This document shows positions 48,756 to 59,508 of a stretch of 64,000 bases of DNA, piece after piece. The stretch lies in assembly GCA_003255065.1 (NCBI GenBank), contig QAOA01004917.1, forward strand, positions 1 through 64,000, given 5' to 3'. Each line of letters opens with the position of its first letter. Position 1 is the stretch's first letter. The notes under the pieces are model-generated. The model was not told where the DNA came from. It did not search any database and saw nothing but the letters and a program-made list of their open reading frames with translations. The stretch comes from Cercis canadensis. Taxonomy: Eukaryota; Streptophyta; Magnoliopsida; Fabales; Fabaceae. Position numbers and translations under genes: made by a program.

Positions 48756-50602
48756 ACAAGTCACTAGGGGTGTAATCGGTTCGGTTCGGTCCGGTTTACA
48801 CCCCAAACCGACCAAAACCGGACCGGAAAAATTCGGTTCGGTTCGGTTCGGTTTTTTAGAATTTTTTGAATGAAACCGAGTCAAACCGAATTGGTTCGGT
48901 TTGGTCGGTTTTCCCGGTTTGCCTGCTGAGGGAAGGATTAAAATACACGACAGAGCCTATTAGATTCACAAAATAATAAACCTTGACAATCCTAATCTGA
49001 TGTAGAGAGTGCACAGTCTTCATCAACCTTCATATCATCAACACCTTCACTGACATCCTTAGTTTGTGTAGCTGTAATTGTTCCATTTTCATCTGAATCA
49101 GATGATCCTTTTGGCGCCATATTCGTGTCACCTGAATTTTCAGAATCAACAGATATTGAAACATAAATTTAGACCTTCTAAGCATCAAGCATGGCATAGC
49201 TAAATCTTTACAAACAGTCACAAAGTACAAAAAAGGCTACCTTTTTCTTCAGTCACCGCATGTCCATAAATTTTACACAAATCACTAAAATAGGGAATGC
49301 TTTTTATTCTGTATGATCGTGCACTCGGATTTACCTGTGAATATAATGCAAAAGAAAATTTATCAAAAACAATTTCTAAGGTTGAAGTTACTTAGAATAT
49401 TTTTCCATACCTTGATATATTCATCCCAAACATCATTATCAGCAGTCACCATTTTTCGTTTTTCATCCCAGTTTAACCCTGTCTGGGCAAGAAGGTTTTT
49501 AACAGCCCTGTACAAATTTCTTAGTGTTTTGTGGCGATTTTTAAGAACATCTTTTTCATACTGGAATTTGAACTTTGCATTGAATAATGAGGACATGTGC
49601 TTCCATGCTCGTTTGCTGAATAGATGATCATCAAATCTATTTCCTAACAATAAACCAAAAAACAAAAACTTTTAATTGTTAACCAAAATATAACACCCAG
49701 AACTCCAGAAGTTGATATGATGACACATTCTCAAGCAACAAATGGAGAAGAAAAAAAAAAAAAACTGAAGAAGCCATCTCAAATTCGAAAACTTCTTCAT
49801 CAATTAGTACCCAAATTCAATAGATAATAGCAAAATCGCTACTATAAGTTCAAATTCAAAACAATTACAAGAACAACAATAACTCTTCTCATCACCATTA
49901 CCTTCGAGTCTCCCTCGTTCCGAGCAGATTCATCTTCTCCTTGCTTTGTCAAATTGGTGGGCGATTGTTTCTCAGGATCTTCACCGATTAACAATTGGGT
50001 TAACGCTCATTCAAAAATAGTCAAAATCTCAGAAAAAGAGTCTACCCATTCATTCACAAATATCAATAAAACCCAAAAAAAATGGAGATATCTGATATGA
50101 GGTTTGGCAACAAATATAGCAAATGGGTAAAGAAAAATTCGAATGGAAATGATTGAAATGAAAAAGGGTATGTATCAGAAAGAGTGTGGGTGCCGTAGCT
50201 CTAGTTCTGTAGAGAGAAAAAGGAGAAGAAGGTACTGCGAAGGAAGAGAAATTGGGGAAGAAGAGGGGCGGTGGGTGTGGGCGGCGGGGGGAGGGGGGAA
50301 GAGAGAGAAGGGTGAAAATAGGGATTAAGGAGAGTTAGGGATTCTAAAGTGAGGGGAGGAGGAGTCAAAGGAGACTTGAGGCATTTATCAAAACGACGTA
50401 GTATCACTATATTCGGTTCGGTTCGGTTTATTAGCGGTTTTTCTTCACTAAAACCGAAAACCGAACCGACCCCATCGGTTTTTCAGAAAACCAAACCGTG
50501 AACCGGACCGTCTCTATCGGTTTGACTCGGTTTATCTCCGGTTCGGTTTGATTCGGTCGGTTTGGCCGGTTTAGGCGGTTTGGCTTACACCCCTACAAGT
50601 CA
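48756..50602 (-). mobile_element. hAT-like element carrying MYB/SANT-type exons
   Basis: Element 48764-50594 (1831 bp) flanked by the perfect 8-bp duplication ACAAGTCA (48756-48763, 50595-50602). Termini CTAGGGGTGTAA and, inverted, AGGGGTGTAA. Both ends are packed with CGGTTCGG/CCGAACCG words for over 100 bp. An 8-bp duplication with these ends indicates hAT. No hAT transposase is present; instead the - strand carries three gene exons and a GC-rich 5' region (about 50140-50400). Confidence 0.8.
48992..49643 (-). pseudogene. MYB/SANT-like domain gene fragment inside the hAT element
   Basis: Three exons on the - strand join in frame: 49643-49411, 49334-49241, 49131-48992 (stop TAG 48994-48992), with GT-AG introns. 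The product has FSKRAWKHMSSLFNAKF, NRHKTLRNLYRAVKNLL and NDVWDEYIK, then SIPYFSDLCKIYGHA and an acidic tail. That is the Myb/SANT-like (Myb_DNA-bind_3) domain of plant L10-interacting-MYB-type proteins, whose first conserved exon (Trp-rich) is missing. The only upstream ATG candidate (49933) splices out of phase. A captured, 5'-truncated DNA-binding gene is the best reading; its reading frame is otherwise intact. Many such genes in plants are themselves transposon-derived. Confidence 0.7.
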
Positions 50603-51309
50603 CAGCTTCATGAACCCATTTAGACAAGCACTTGAGAAAAAGAAAAGTTCTTTGGCTACGAATTGTAGCATTGTGCTTCAGTAGAAGTGTGTTATACTTC
50701 TTTATGTGTTCTTATGAGCTCTTTGAGTACATGGGTGAAAAATACTCTGAGGTATTTGGGTGTATTTGTGGTGTGGGTTTTGAGTGTATGCAAGCTACTT
50801 TTATTTACTCTTATTGTTATAGTGAAAACGTTTTATCGTCCTCGTCTATGGATGTATGCTTTAAGCTGAACAATATAAACTTTTTGTGTCCACAATTTTA
50901 TTATTTGTGCTATTTTATTATATTTGGGTAACACCACACACAACATTAACTACACAACAAAAGCATTAATCATTTTTAAAAAAAAATTCCTGATGCACTA
51001 TCACCACAACTCTCACAAAATCAATGACCCATAATATGAATGTGAATCATTTGAACGGTGTGAACAAAAATAACAAATGCAGCACCGGAACGAAAAGCTT
51101 CCAATAGAAAAGTAAATCTTTCAAGGATAAGAAGGTAATTGTGATTATGATTATCTAGGTAAGTTCACTTGCAAATCCAATAGGGGTGTTATAGAAAAAC
51201 CTAATTCCCACTTATACTCAAACATATCTTTCAGCTACCTAATTAGCCTTCATAATCACTACAAAATTCCCCCAATTTTAGGTCTGTAACTGCACTTCAA
51301 TTGTTGACT
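50603..51309. other. Non-coding stretch, possible Copia LTR-like end
   Basis: 50640-50935 reads like the end of a Copia LTR (long TGTG/TTTT stretch, then ATGGATGTATGCTTTAAGCTGAAC before TTGTGTCC), but no partner repeat lies in the window. The rest is AT-rich with no gene. Confidence 0.3.
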
Positions 51310-51582
51310 CTATAACTGAGTGCTTCTAATGTAACAAGACCATATTTTGGCCAACTCAATGGAAGTGTTAATCCTATTTGGCATATTCCCATGCCCCATA
51401 TGAGATATTATTCACGTAATCTACCAGCTATGCACTTTCCATTAGTTTTAATGACAGAGTTAGGAGTTAAGAAAATATTTGTGCGGTTTGGAAACATTAG
51501 GGAAGAAATTGGAACAAAAGAAAGTTTTGGGACAAAATTGAAATTAGGTGTAAAGTTATGAGATGGAAATTACCATTTTGCC
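51310..51582 (-). repeat. Right arm of the long inverted repeat
   Basis: Reverse complement of 41093-41370 over its whole length. Without the nested solo LTR, Copia and hAT elements the interval between arms is only about 1.8 kb, a normal size for a non-autonomous TIR element. No matching target duplication was found outside the arms, so two independent inverted copies are also possible. Confidence 0.55.
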
Positions 51583-51675
51583 TTTTCTTTTTGTCCACTA
51601 GAGGGTGCACAATAGTGACCAGCCTATATCTTCTTAGACTCTCACCCTATTCGCTCCTAATAGGATTTAAACTAG

Positions 51676-53204
51676 TACCTTGTTAAGTGGATTTTATATT
51701 CACTTTATAGATGTTCATAGCTTAATATTGTGTAAGTTTCTTGAGGTTTTTGAGTTTCAAATAAGGTAATTTTGTTATTGGTGTAGGTCTTGTGAGTTGT
51801 GATTCAAAAGATGAAAAAGTGCCAAAAACATGCGCATTGGCGACAGAAAGTAGGCACCCCAGCTCTCTAAAAATATTGTGTAGGTTTCTTGAGGTTTTTG
51901 AGTTTCAAATAAGCTAATTTTGTTATTGGTGTAGGTCTTGTGCGTTGTGATTCAAAAGATAAAAAAGTGCCAAAAACATGCGCATTGGAGACAGAAAGTA
52001 GGCACCCCAACTCTCGAAATCAAGAACCCCAGCAGCTATGAGAAAGAAAAGTGTTTCTCTGCCCGCACGCCAGTGCCCCCATGCGCATTAGATAGAGCCC
52101 CAACACTCTTGAACGCGTAAGTAAGCGTAGCTGTGCCTATGGTTGAGAGCCCCAGTGCCTGTTCCTTGTGTGAGTTCACTTGTTCTAGGAGCCCAGCACC
52201 CAAGCTCCCGCGAGTATTCCCTTGGTCCAGAAGATTAGTGCAGCTGAGCCTAAATCCAAGGGCAGCTGCGCTCGAGCCTATTTTTCATTACATGTAATTT
52301 TGTTTCCTATTTTAATTAGGACGTTTAGCAAGTAGTATAAATAAGACACTAGGTTTCAACACAACTACTACTTCTTTCTGGACGTTTTTTAGGAGAATAA
52401 GAGCAAGGCAAGGATTGAAGCAAGGATTTATGACAAAAATCTTGGCTGCATTACCAAGTTTTATTCTTCTCTCTTCTCATCTATGTCTAGATTTTATTTT
52501 GTGATGTTCTTATTTTCTGCTATGAACTAATTTACTTTTATAGGGCTACAATGTAGCCTAGCTAGGATGATTTGTGACTCTTTATTTCTTTAATTCAAGA
52601 ACACCTTTATCAATTGTCATATTCTTCTCAATTTTTCATGCCTCTAATTAACTGGTCATTAATTAGTTGATTCGTTTATTGCAATGAGACCAGAGGTAAT
52701 TTGTAATTCAAGAGGAATAGAGATTTAGATCTTAAATTCCATTAGGGATGAGAATATAACCTTATGATTTATGTAGCTATCAAAGAGAATCAAAGAACGT
52801 AAAGAATTTCTGGGTAGTTTAATTCACATAGGAATATAGTAAATTGATGCTTAGAGGTGTTTTTGTTTGACCTTGGGAAAAACTTATGGATAAATTAGGA
52901 TTCTTGGCTAGCAATTAGGAAGATTGTTCTTGGTTAATGAATTAGGGATAACAAATTAGAATAGCTATAATGAAATCAAAAACCCTAGATATTTCTATTC
53001 CACATTTAAACCTCTTTTACTATTCTTGCACTTTAGTTATTGCTCAATATCAGTTCTTGACTTTATTATTTGTTTAGATAAAATTAGAATACACTCAATT
53101 CTGATACTTATTAGTCATAGTCTCCATGGGATGATACTCTACTCTCATCTTATTACTTGGAAACGATAATGTACACTTGCGTTAGAGTTTTACAGAACAT
53201 ACCT
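51676..53204 (+). mobile_element. Solo LTR with perfect target duplication
   Basis: 51681-53199 (1519 bp), TGTTAAGTGG ... CAGAACA, flanked by TACCT at 51676-51680 and 53200-53204. The end region (GGATGATACTCTACTCTCAT ... GTACACTTGCG) resembles that of the solo LTR at 41779, so both may belong to one broad lineage. Confidence 0.78.
51724..52020. repeat. 148-bp tandem duplication in the solo LTR
   Basis: AATATTGTGTAAGTTTCTTG at 51724 returns at 51872 with only scattered changes, up to the GGCACCCCA words. Confidence 0.8.
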
Positions 53205-54410
53205 CAATCATAAAGTATTAAACTCTCAACCAGTAGGGTGTTCCCTTAAAGACTAAATGACTACTTCCTTAAAAATCGAAATGTGGACACAAACTTTCAG
53301 TTTTTAACTACTAAATTTATAAAAGTCACAGTGAATAAATCTACATAAATGAGTTTTTGGAAAAAGAAAAGTTGGATACCAAAAGGCAAAAGAGGGCTTC
53401 TTTTTCCAACAAATCATTTATGTAGATTATTCACAAATAAAAATAAGGATGACTTTTATAATTTTAACTGCATGAATAGAAATAATTTAAACCCGCAACC
53501 TACTCTTTAAGGAGGCAATTTTTCAACAATTCTTTTCAAATAAGAGAAAAATACTCTTAAACCCTTGACAATTTTTCAGATCTTTTTTTTTAAAAAAAAA
53601 AAATTGTTTTATTCAATTACAGCAATCAAAAAAAATTGAGAAAATTATTGTTAAGAAACTCAAATAAAGGTGGGCTCTAGGGTTACACTTCATTCCACTT
53701 TAGTCATTATATTCAGTTATACTTCAATTTTCTATGTGTATATATAATAAAAGGGGCGCGGGGGGGTGGGGGGNGGGGGGTGGTGAAGGTACTAAGTGTA
53801 ATGATTTATATGTTGAAATTTGGGACTTAACTTTTCTTTAAGTGAAAAGTGTTATATTTTAGGCTATTTTTGAGTCTATTATATAATGATAAAATGAAAA
53901 GTCACATACGTAATACAATTTTATTCTGTTACAATAGGAGGAAGATCTCAGCATTGGAGAAACATATTTAATGAATTAAATAGAGGGACTCAGTTTGGGG
54001 GTTCACCTAGTTTTATCTTGCTTACTTGTGTGTGTATAGATATAAATATTCGAAGAGTATTTTGCTTCATTGTATATTAATCCTTAAAAATGCCCAAAAA
54101 CATGCACGATGTGTTTTATTTTTAATTTTATTTTGTCCTTCCCCTTTTCTGATCTACTATATTAGCTAAAATAGTATATTAGTGTTATTGGTTTGATTTA
54201 ATGTCTTGAGTCCCCATAGATGTTCGCATTGTTTTTCTTGATTTTATGCAAGCAAGTGAGGTGAAGTAGTTTCTTTATTTTATATAATGATAAAATGCAA
54301 AAATCACCTACATAATGTAATTTTATTCTGTTACAATAGGAGGAAGATCTTACTATTGGTTAAACAGATTTAAAAAATTAAAGAGAGGCTCTTAGTTTGT
54401 TATAACATGA
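53205..54410. other. Non-coding stretch with a G run
   Basis: AT-rich. A G-rich tract with one N (53753-53783) probably marks poor base calling in a homopolymer. Two partly similar 100-bp segments (around 53880-53970 and 54285-54400, sharing ATAATGATAAAATG and TTTTATTCTGTTACAATAGGAGGAAGATCT) form a degenerate direct repeat. No gene. Confidence 0.5.
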
Positions 54411-55008
54411 TTAGTATATAGAGCTGGTAAAAAGGGGTTAGGTCGGATGGCCTGACCTGTTTTAGCCCGCAAAAAAGGATGGTCAAGCTATAGAATTATT
54501 GGCCCGAATAGAACTGAGCCAAATTGGTCCAGCCAAAATTCGCCAATGGCCTATTCGGGTTAGGGCTGGGCCAGGCTGACCCCATTTTTTTTTTTAACCT
54601 TAGACTACACCACCAAATCATCTTAGTAAGTGTTATTTGGAAGTATACATTACTACAATTTGTTTAATTACTTATGCATCTTTACTTTAAATTTACACTT
54701 AGATGTATTTTTTTATACATCTTTGATTATTTATTTTAATTTTATTTATTACTTTATGCATGCTTTGCTTTTTGCAATTAGATTTATTAACAAGTTAGCT
54801 TAAAATAGCCAAAATAACTAAAGAAAAAAGTCAAAACCCTTGTTAATTTTTAGTAATATTACAAATAAAAATAGTTTAAAAAATAAAAAATAAAAAAAAA
54901 AGTGGGCTAGCCCATTTTGGCCTGTAGCCAATGCAGGGCTAGGCTGGGCTGGCAATATGAAAATGGGCCGAATTGGCCCGCAGCCCATTTTGTAGCTCTA
55001 TCAGCATA
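54411..55008. mobile_element. hAT-like MITE, relative of 27412-27932
   Basis: Element 54419-55000 (582 bp): TAGAGCTGGTAAAA ... TTTTGTAGCTCTA, flanks TTAGTATA and TCAGCATA (6 of 8 match). The ends are GGCC-rich. The AT-rich middle (CATCTTTACTTTAAATTTAC) matches the reverse complement of the 27.4-kb copy. Confidence 0.62.
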
Positions 55009-55587
55009 TGGGTGAGTTCTCTCTCTTTCTCTCACACACACACTCTCTAAAGAGATTTAGAAAATTAAATAGACAATCTTAGTATGTGAAAATTCTCTCT
55101 CTCAATCATTATATGTGTGATGTCAATCTCTCTCTCTTTCTCTATATATGGTGAGCATTATGCTATCCCCTGTAAGAAGGGGTAGCACTACTCTCACCTA
55201 AATTGGGTGGGTTCGGGAGGGACCCACCCAATGATTTTAGTGTCATTGAAAAAATCTTAAAAAATTGAGTCACTCAGTATGTGCCAGAATACACAATTTC
55301 TTATAAAATGAAAGAATAACATGATATAAGAAAATGTGCCAGGAATTAACTTGTTTAACTTTACTTTTTGGCATATTTTCTTAGACTAAAATACTATTTT
55401 GGTTATTGACTTTTGTGCACGCTCTCAGTTTAGTCCCCGAGTACAAGACGTTCTCAAAAAGGTCATTCACCTATCATTTTCGCTTCATTTAAATCCTTCT
55501 GTTAGGATGTTGCTTAGCACACTAGTGGAAATGCTTATGTGTCTAGTTAAAAATTGACATGGCAGCTTGAAATGCCAACTTAGACCC
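55009..55587. other. Non-coding stretch with microsatellite and MITE-like box
   Basis: CT/CA microsatellites (55016-55050, 55120-55143). A box at 55149-55345 (GTGAGCATTATGCTA ... GACCCACCCAATGATTTTAG) is the inverted relative of about 27941-28115, and carries the palindromic pair ATGCTATCCCC / GGGGTAGCA. From about 55380 the text resembles a long-TIR arm without a visible partner. Confidence 0.45.
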
Positions 55588-57017
55588 TGATGAACACACT
55601 TTTTATACAGTAGTTATCCCTCATATTTAGTCTTTTAAACCTCTTTTGAGCTTAATTGAGTAGGCTTGTGCCTCATTTAATGACTTTGGATCCATTTGTA
55701 CCTAATTGCATTTTTCAGCAATACTGAGCATTTTATGTTGTCTCTGTGTTTCATGCATATCTTTAGTTCTGGATGTCTAAAAATTTTGAGTCATACATTG
55801 TAGGAAAGCTGAGAGAATTATCTATAACTTTCATTCAAGGCTCCAAAGCCAATTAGGACGTCCAGAAGGTCATATGTAGTCTGGAAGCCAGAGAAGACAT
55901 GCTGTCGTAGGATCCTGACCCACATGCAGTGTTTGGGCCATAACTTGAGCTGTAGATGTCATATGGACTTGAAATGGATCCCATTGGAAAGCTAACAGAC
56001 AGAGATTCAATTGTTATGAAGACCAGTTCATCAGAATTTATATTTTAGATGGTCTTATTTGCTGTCGAAGTTGGCTGATGGTTCCAGAAATCTGTTGGCA
56101 CTTAAATAGGCCTAACTTCCTCATGACAAGTCCAAATGAGCCCAAACCAAAGCCCAATGAAAGCTAAGGCCCATGGGAATAAGTGTGCCCTAAGGGAAAT
56201 TTGGGTGTGCATGTAATTTTGGAGGTCTATATGTTCAGAAAGGGGCAGCCGAAATTCATATTAGGGCATTAGGATATTTTAGACAGCTTTTGAAGTTTTC
56301 TTAGTCTTTAAGTTTTCTCTCTAGATATTTTGTAAGAACTTGGCTTCTCTTGTTCATGGAGGGCTAAATCATCAAATCAATCCAGGTTTTGGCTGTTCTG
56401 ATTATTGATTCTGAGATTATGTATTGTTGTTATTCATTTAGTTGTTAATCAAGTTCTTTCAATCCTCTGAAATATTCTGTTTGAATTGCTTAAATTTGGA
56501 TTTGGATTATTCATGTGTTGATTGCTTAATTGCATGTGATAAAAGAGGATTGTATGGTTAATTAATGGTTCTAAGCTTTTGGACGGATTAATTACCCTTG
56601 GCTGGATTCTGGACTTAGGTTAAACTGGACTTAAATGTTTGCTTAATTCATTTAGTCTTAGTTAATCCGAATTCTGGTTGCTTAACCAGTAGATATCCAT
56701 AGAGGACTGAGAGGTTTCTTGATGTTTTCTAAGGCCAAGAACAAAGTTAATAATTGAATGAATCATTGGAAATCAATGATGGATTAAAATCAAAATCAAT
56801 TGGACTTGGATTGGTTGTTTTCCCTAAAGTTTACCACTTACAATTAATTTCTGTTAATCACTAAAATAAACAAAACCCCCTTGTTTATATGCTTCTTAAT
56901 ATGATTCACTACTCAGAATAATCCTTTGGTTCGACTTAGGGCTACCTTATGCTACAAGTAGCTTAGGTAAACCGACCTTAAACTTTAACTAATTTGAGGA
57001 GCCTCGGCAGTTTATCA
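55588..57017 (+). repeat. 5' LTR of the Athila element
   Basis: 1430 bp. It ends five bases before the primer site; the start is defined by the matching end of the inverted copy at 59508. Confidence 0.75.
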
Positions 57018-57022
57018 AATTT

Positions 57023-57040
57023 TGGCGCCGTTGTCGAGAA
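57023..57040 (+). other. Primer binding site, tRNA-Asp type
   Basis: TGGCGCCGTTGTCGAGAA, the well-known Athila/Tat primer site apart from a GGG to GAG change near its end. Confidence 0.85.
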
Positions 57041-57700
57041 TTATTCTAGTTTTGAATCAATATTATTAGTAGTAAAATTGACTTTTAACTTCCCCCTGAT
57101 TCACCCTGCTTGTGTGTGAGTTTGTGTTATTTTTATGGTTTAGGCCATTTTTCCATTACTTTTTGGCCAAGTATCTATTCTGTGTGAGGCCAGTGGCCAT
57201 TGTTTTTCTTGCTTTGAAGTTTCCTTAGATGTTTTATGTTGTCATTGAGTGAATTCTGGCCATTTGGATCATTTCCCCCTTGTTTTCCCTTCAGTTTGGC
57301 TTGATTTAGTGATTTTCGGGTGTACTGTTCTGGCCAAAATTTTGTGTTCCAATTGACTTGAAACTTGGTCAGTTGAAGGAAAATGGGCTAACAATCAATA
57401 GTCACAGCGTATGGCCGTGAGGTCTGCATTTATAAGCCAAATTCCACTATTTTGACCACTTTTCCATTTTTTAAAGATTTTTTATTTGATTTTTGAGTTC
57501 CATTTTCATCCAGCTTTCATCCCGTGGTGGTAGAAATTTTTTTAAAAATGTTTAGATACATTTTCTAGTCTTATTTTAGTGTGTTTTTGCCTTTGTTTTG
57601 TGCTTTTGGTGTGTTTCTGTTTTAGCCAAATTCTGTCAGTTTTGTGTGTTTTTGTGTATTGTGGTGTGTTTAGGCATCTAGCCACTGATTTGCATGATGT

Positions 57701-58672
57701 ATGACTATGTCTTCTCGTTTTGAATTACTTGAAGTAGACCCTAAAATAGAGAGAACCTTGCATACACTTAATAGAGCACATAGAGCAGCTGATAATTTAG
57801 ATCCAACCATGGCTGAAACTAGACCTCCTATTGTTATTCCTGTTGTTGACCCTGTTGATAATACTAATAGAGCTGATAATGCTAATAGGGCTAGAAATAA
57901 TAATAACATGCAACCTAGAGATAGAACTCTTAAGGAATTGGCTACCCCTAGTGTTGCTTACCAACCTTTAGGGATCCAATATCCTAAAATTGATACTGCT
58001 TTCGAATTGAAATCTGGATTGATACACTTGCTGCGAAAGTTTCATGGTCACAAGGAATTCCATGTGGTTTGTTCCACAATGAGGCCACAAGGAATCTCTG
58101 AAGAGCAGATCAAGTTGAGAGCATTCCCTTTCTCTCTTGCTGATGCAGCTAAAGATTGGCTCTTTTACTTGTCACAAGGTTCAGTCAGAAATTGGAGTGA
58201 CATGAAGAAGCTGTTCCTGGCAAAGTTCTTCCCTGCATCTAAAACTGCTACCATTCGAAAAGACATATGTGGCATAAGGCAACTGCCAGGGGAGACATTG
58301 CACGAATATTGGAAGAGGTTTACCAAGTTGTGCTCAAGCTGCCTTCATCACCAGATAAGTGATCAACTTTTGATATAATATTTCTATGAGGGCTTGTTAC
58401 CTTCGGATAGGAGTAACATTGATTTTGCTAGTGGAGGAGCATTAGTGGATAAAACACCAGCTGCTGCTAGAGATTTGATTTCCAATATGGTTGAAATTCC
58501 CAGCAGTTTGGTGTCAGGATGCTTCATTCCACTAGGTGAGTCAATGAAGTTTGTGTATCACTGGCTAACCAACAAAGAATGGAGCATAGACTTGATGAAT
58601 TGACCTCCTTTGTCAGGCAGTTGGCAGTGGGACGACAAGTATCCACACCTCAACTTGGCTGCCTCCTTCTTC
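57701..58672 (+). pseudogene. Athila gag (truncated, one stop and one frameshift)
   Basis: One frame from about 57701 to 58603. It contains TLKELATPSVAYQPLGIQYP, FELKSGLIHLLRKFHG, LRAFPFSLADAAKDWLFYL and FPASKTATIRKDICGIRQL, the standard Athila capsid blocks. A TAA at 58376 stands where the family has Gln before YFYEGLL. After 58603 the reading continues in another frame (RLDELTSFVRQLAVGRQ) until the junction near 58673. Protease and pol are absent. Confidence 0.85.
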
Positions 58673-58673
58673 T

Positions 58674-59508
58674 GATATAGACCTCCAAATTTACATGCAC
58701 ACCCAAATTGCCCTTAGGGCACACTTGTTCCCATGGGCCTTAGCTTCAATTGGGCTTTGGTTTGGGCCCATTTGGACTTGTCATGAGGAAGTTAGACCCA
58801 TTTAAGTGGCAAAAGGTGTCTGGAACCATCAGCTAACTTGCACAGCAAATAAGACCTTCTTCAACATAAAATATGGTGAACCGGTCTTCATATCAATTGA
58901 AGCTATGTCTGTTAGCTTTCCAATTGTACCAGTTTCAGGTCCATATGACATTCACAACTCAAGTTATGACCCAAATACTGCATGTAGGTCAGGATCCTGC
59001 GACAGCATGTCTTNCCATCAGCTAACTTGCACAGCAAATAAGACCTTCTTTAACATAAAATATGGTGAACCGGTCTTCATATCAATTGAAGCTATGTCTG
59101 TTAGCTTTCCAATTGTACCAGTTTCAGGTCCATATGACATTCACAACTCAAGTTATGACCCAAATACTGCATGTAGGTCAGGATCCTGCGACAGCATGTC
59201 TTCTCTGGCTTCCAGGCTGCATATGACCTTCTGAACGTCCGAATTAGCTTTGGAGCCCTGAAAGAAAGTTGTAGACAATTCTCTCAGCTTTCCAACAAGG
59301 TATGACTCGGAATTTTTAGACATCCAGAACTCAAGATATGCATGAAACACAGAGAAAGCATATAATGCCCAGTATTGCTGGAAATTGCAATTAAGCATAA
59401 ATGGATCCAAAGTCATGAAATGAGGTCTAAGTCTATGCAATTCAGCCCAAAAGAGGTTTAAAAGACTAAGTATGAGGGATAACTATTATATAAAAAGTGT
59501 GTTCATCA
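58674..59508 (-). repeat. Inverted partial Athila LTR
   Basis: The reverse complement matches the first 650 bp of the 5' LTR (55588 to about 56235), ending in TCATCA at 59508. It contains a 189-bp duplication around the N at 59014. Confidence 0.8.
58826..59203. repeat. 189-bp direct duplication separated by one N
   Basis: CCATCAGCTAACTTGCACAG at 58826 and again at 59015, nearly identical to the end of each copy, with N at 59014 exactly at the join. The other LTR has a single copy. Probably two overlapping contig ends that were not merged. Confidence 0.82.

Larger units (their letters stand above)
55588..58672 (+). mobile_element. Truncated Athila-lineage Ty3/gypsy element (5' LTR, leader, gag)
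   Basis: 5' LTR 55588-57017 (TGATGAACAC ... TTTATCA), then a tRNA-Asp-type primer site at 57023 and an Athila gag from 57701. The coding breaks off near 58672 and an inverted piece of the same LTR type follows. The left flank GACCC does not match the sequence after the inverted piece (GTAAC), so no target duplication supports a simple unit. Confidence 0.82.

Noticed and set aside
50687..50931. Cysteine-containing frames of 60-99 codons
   Set aside because: Overlapping frames in TG-rich, LTR-like DNA without signal peptide logic or family match.
53753..53783. G-quadruplex-like G run
   Set aside because: It contains an N and near-homopolymer sequence, so base calling is unreliable; no promoter or telomere context.
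58806..59234. 142-codon open frame with an X
   Set aside because: It is an inverted LTR fragment read through a duplicated segment and an N; it has no protein resemblance.
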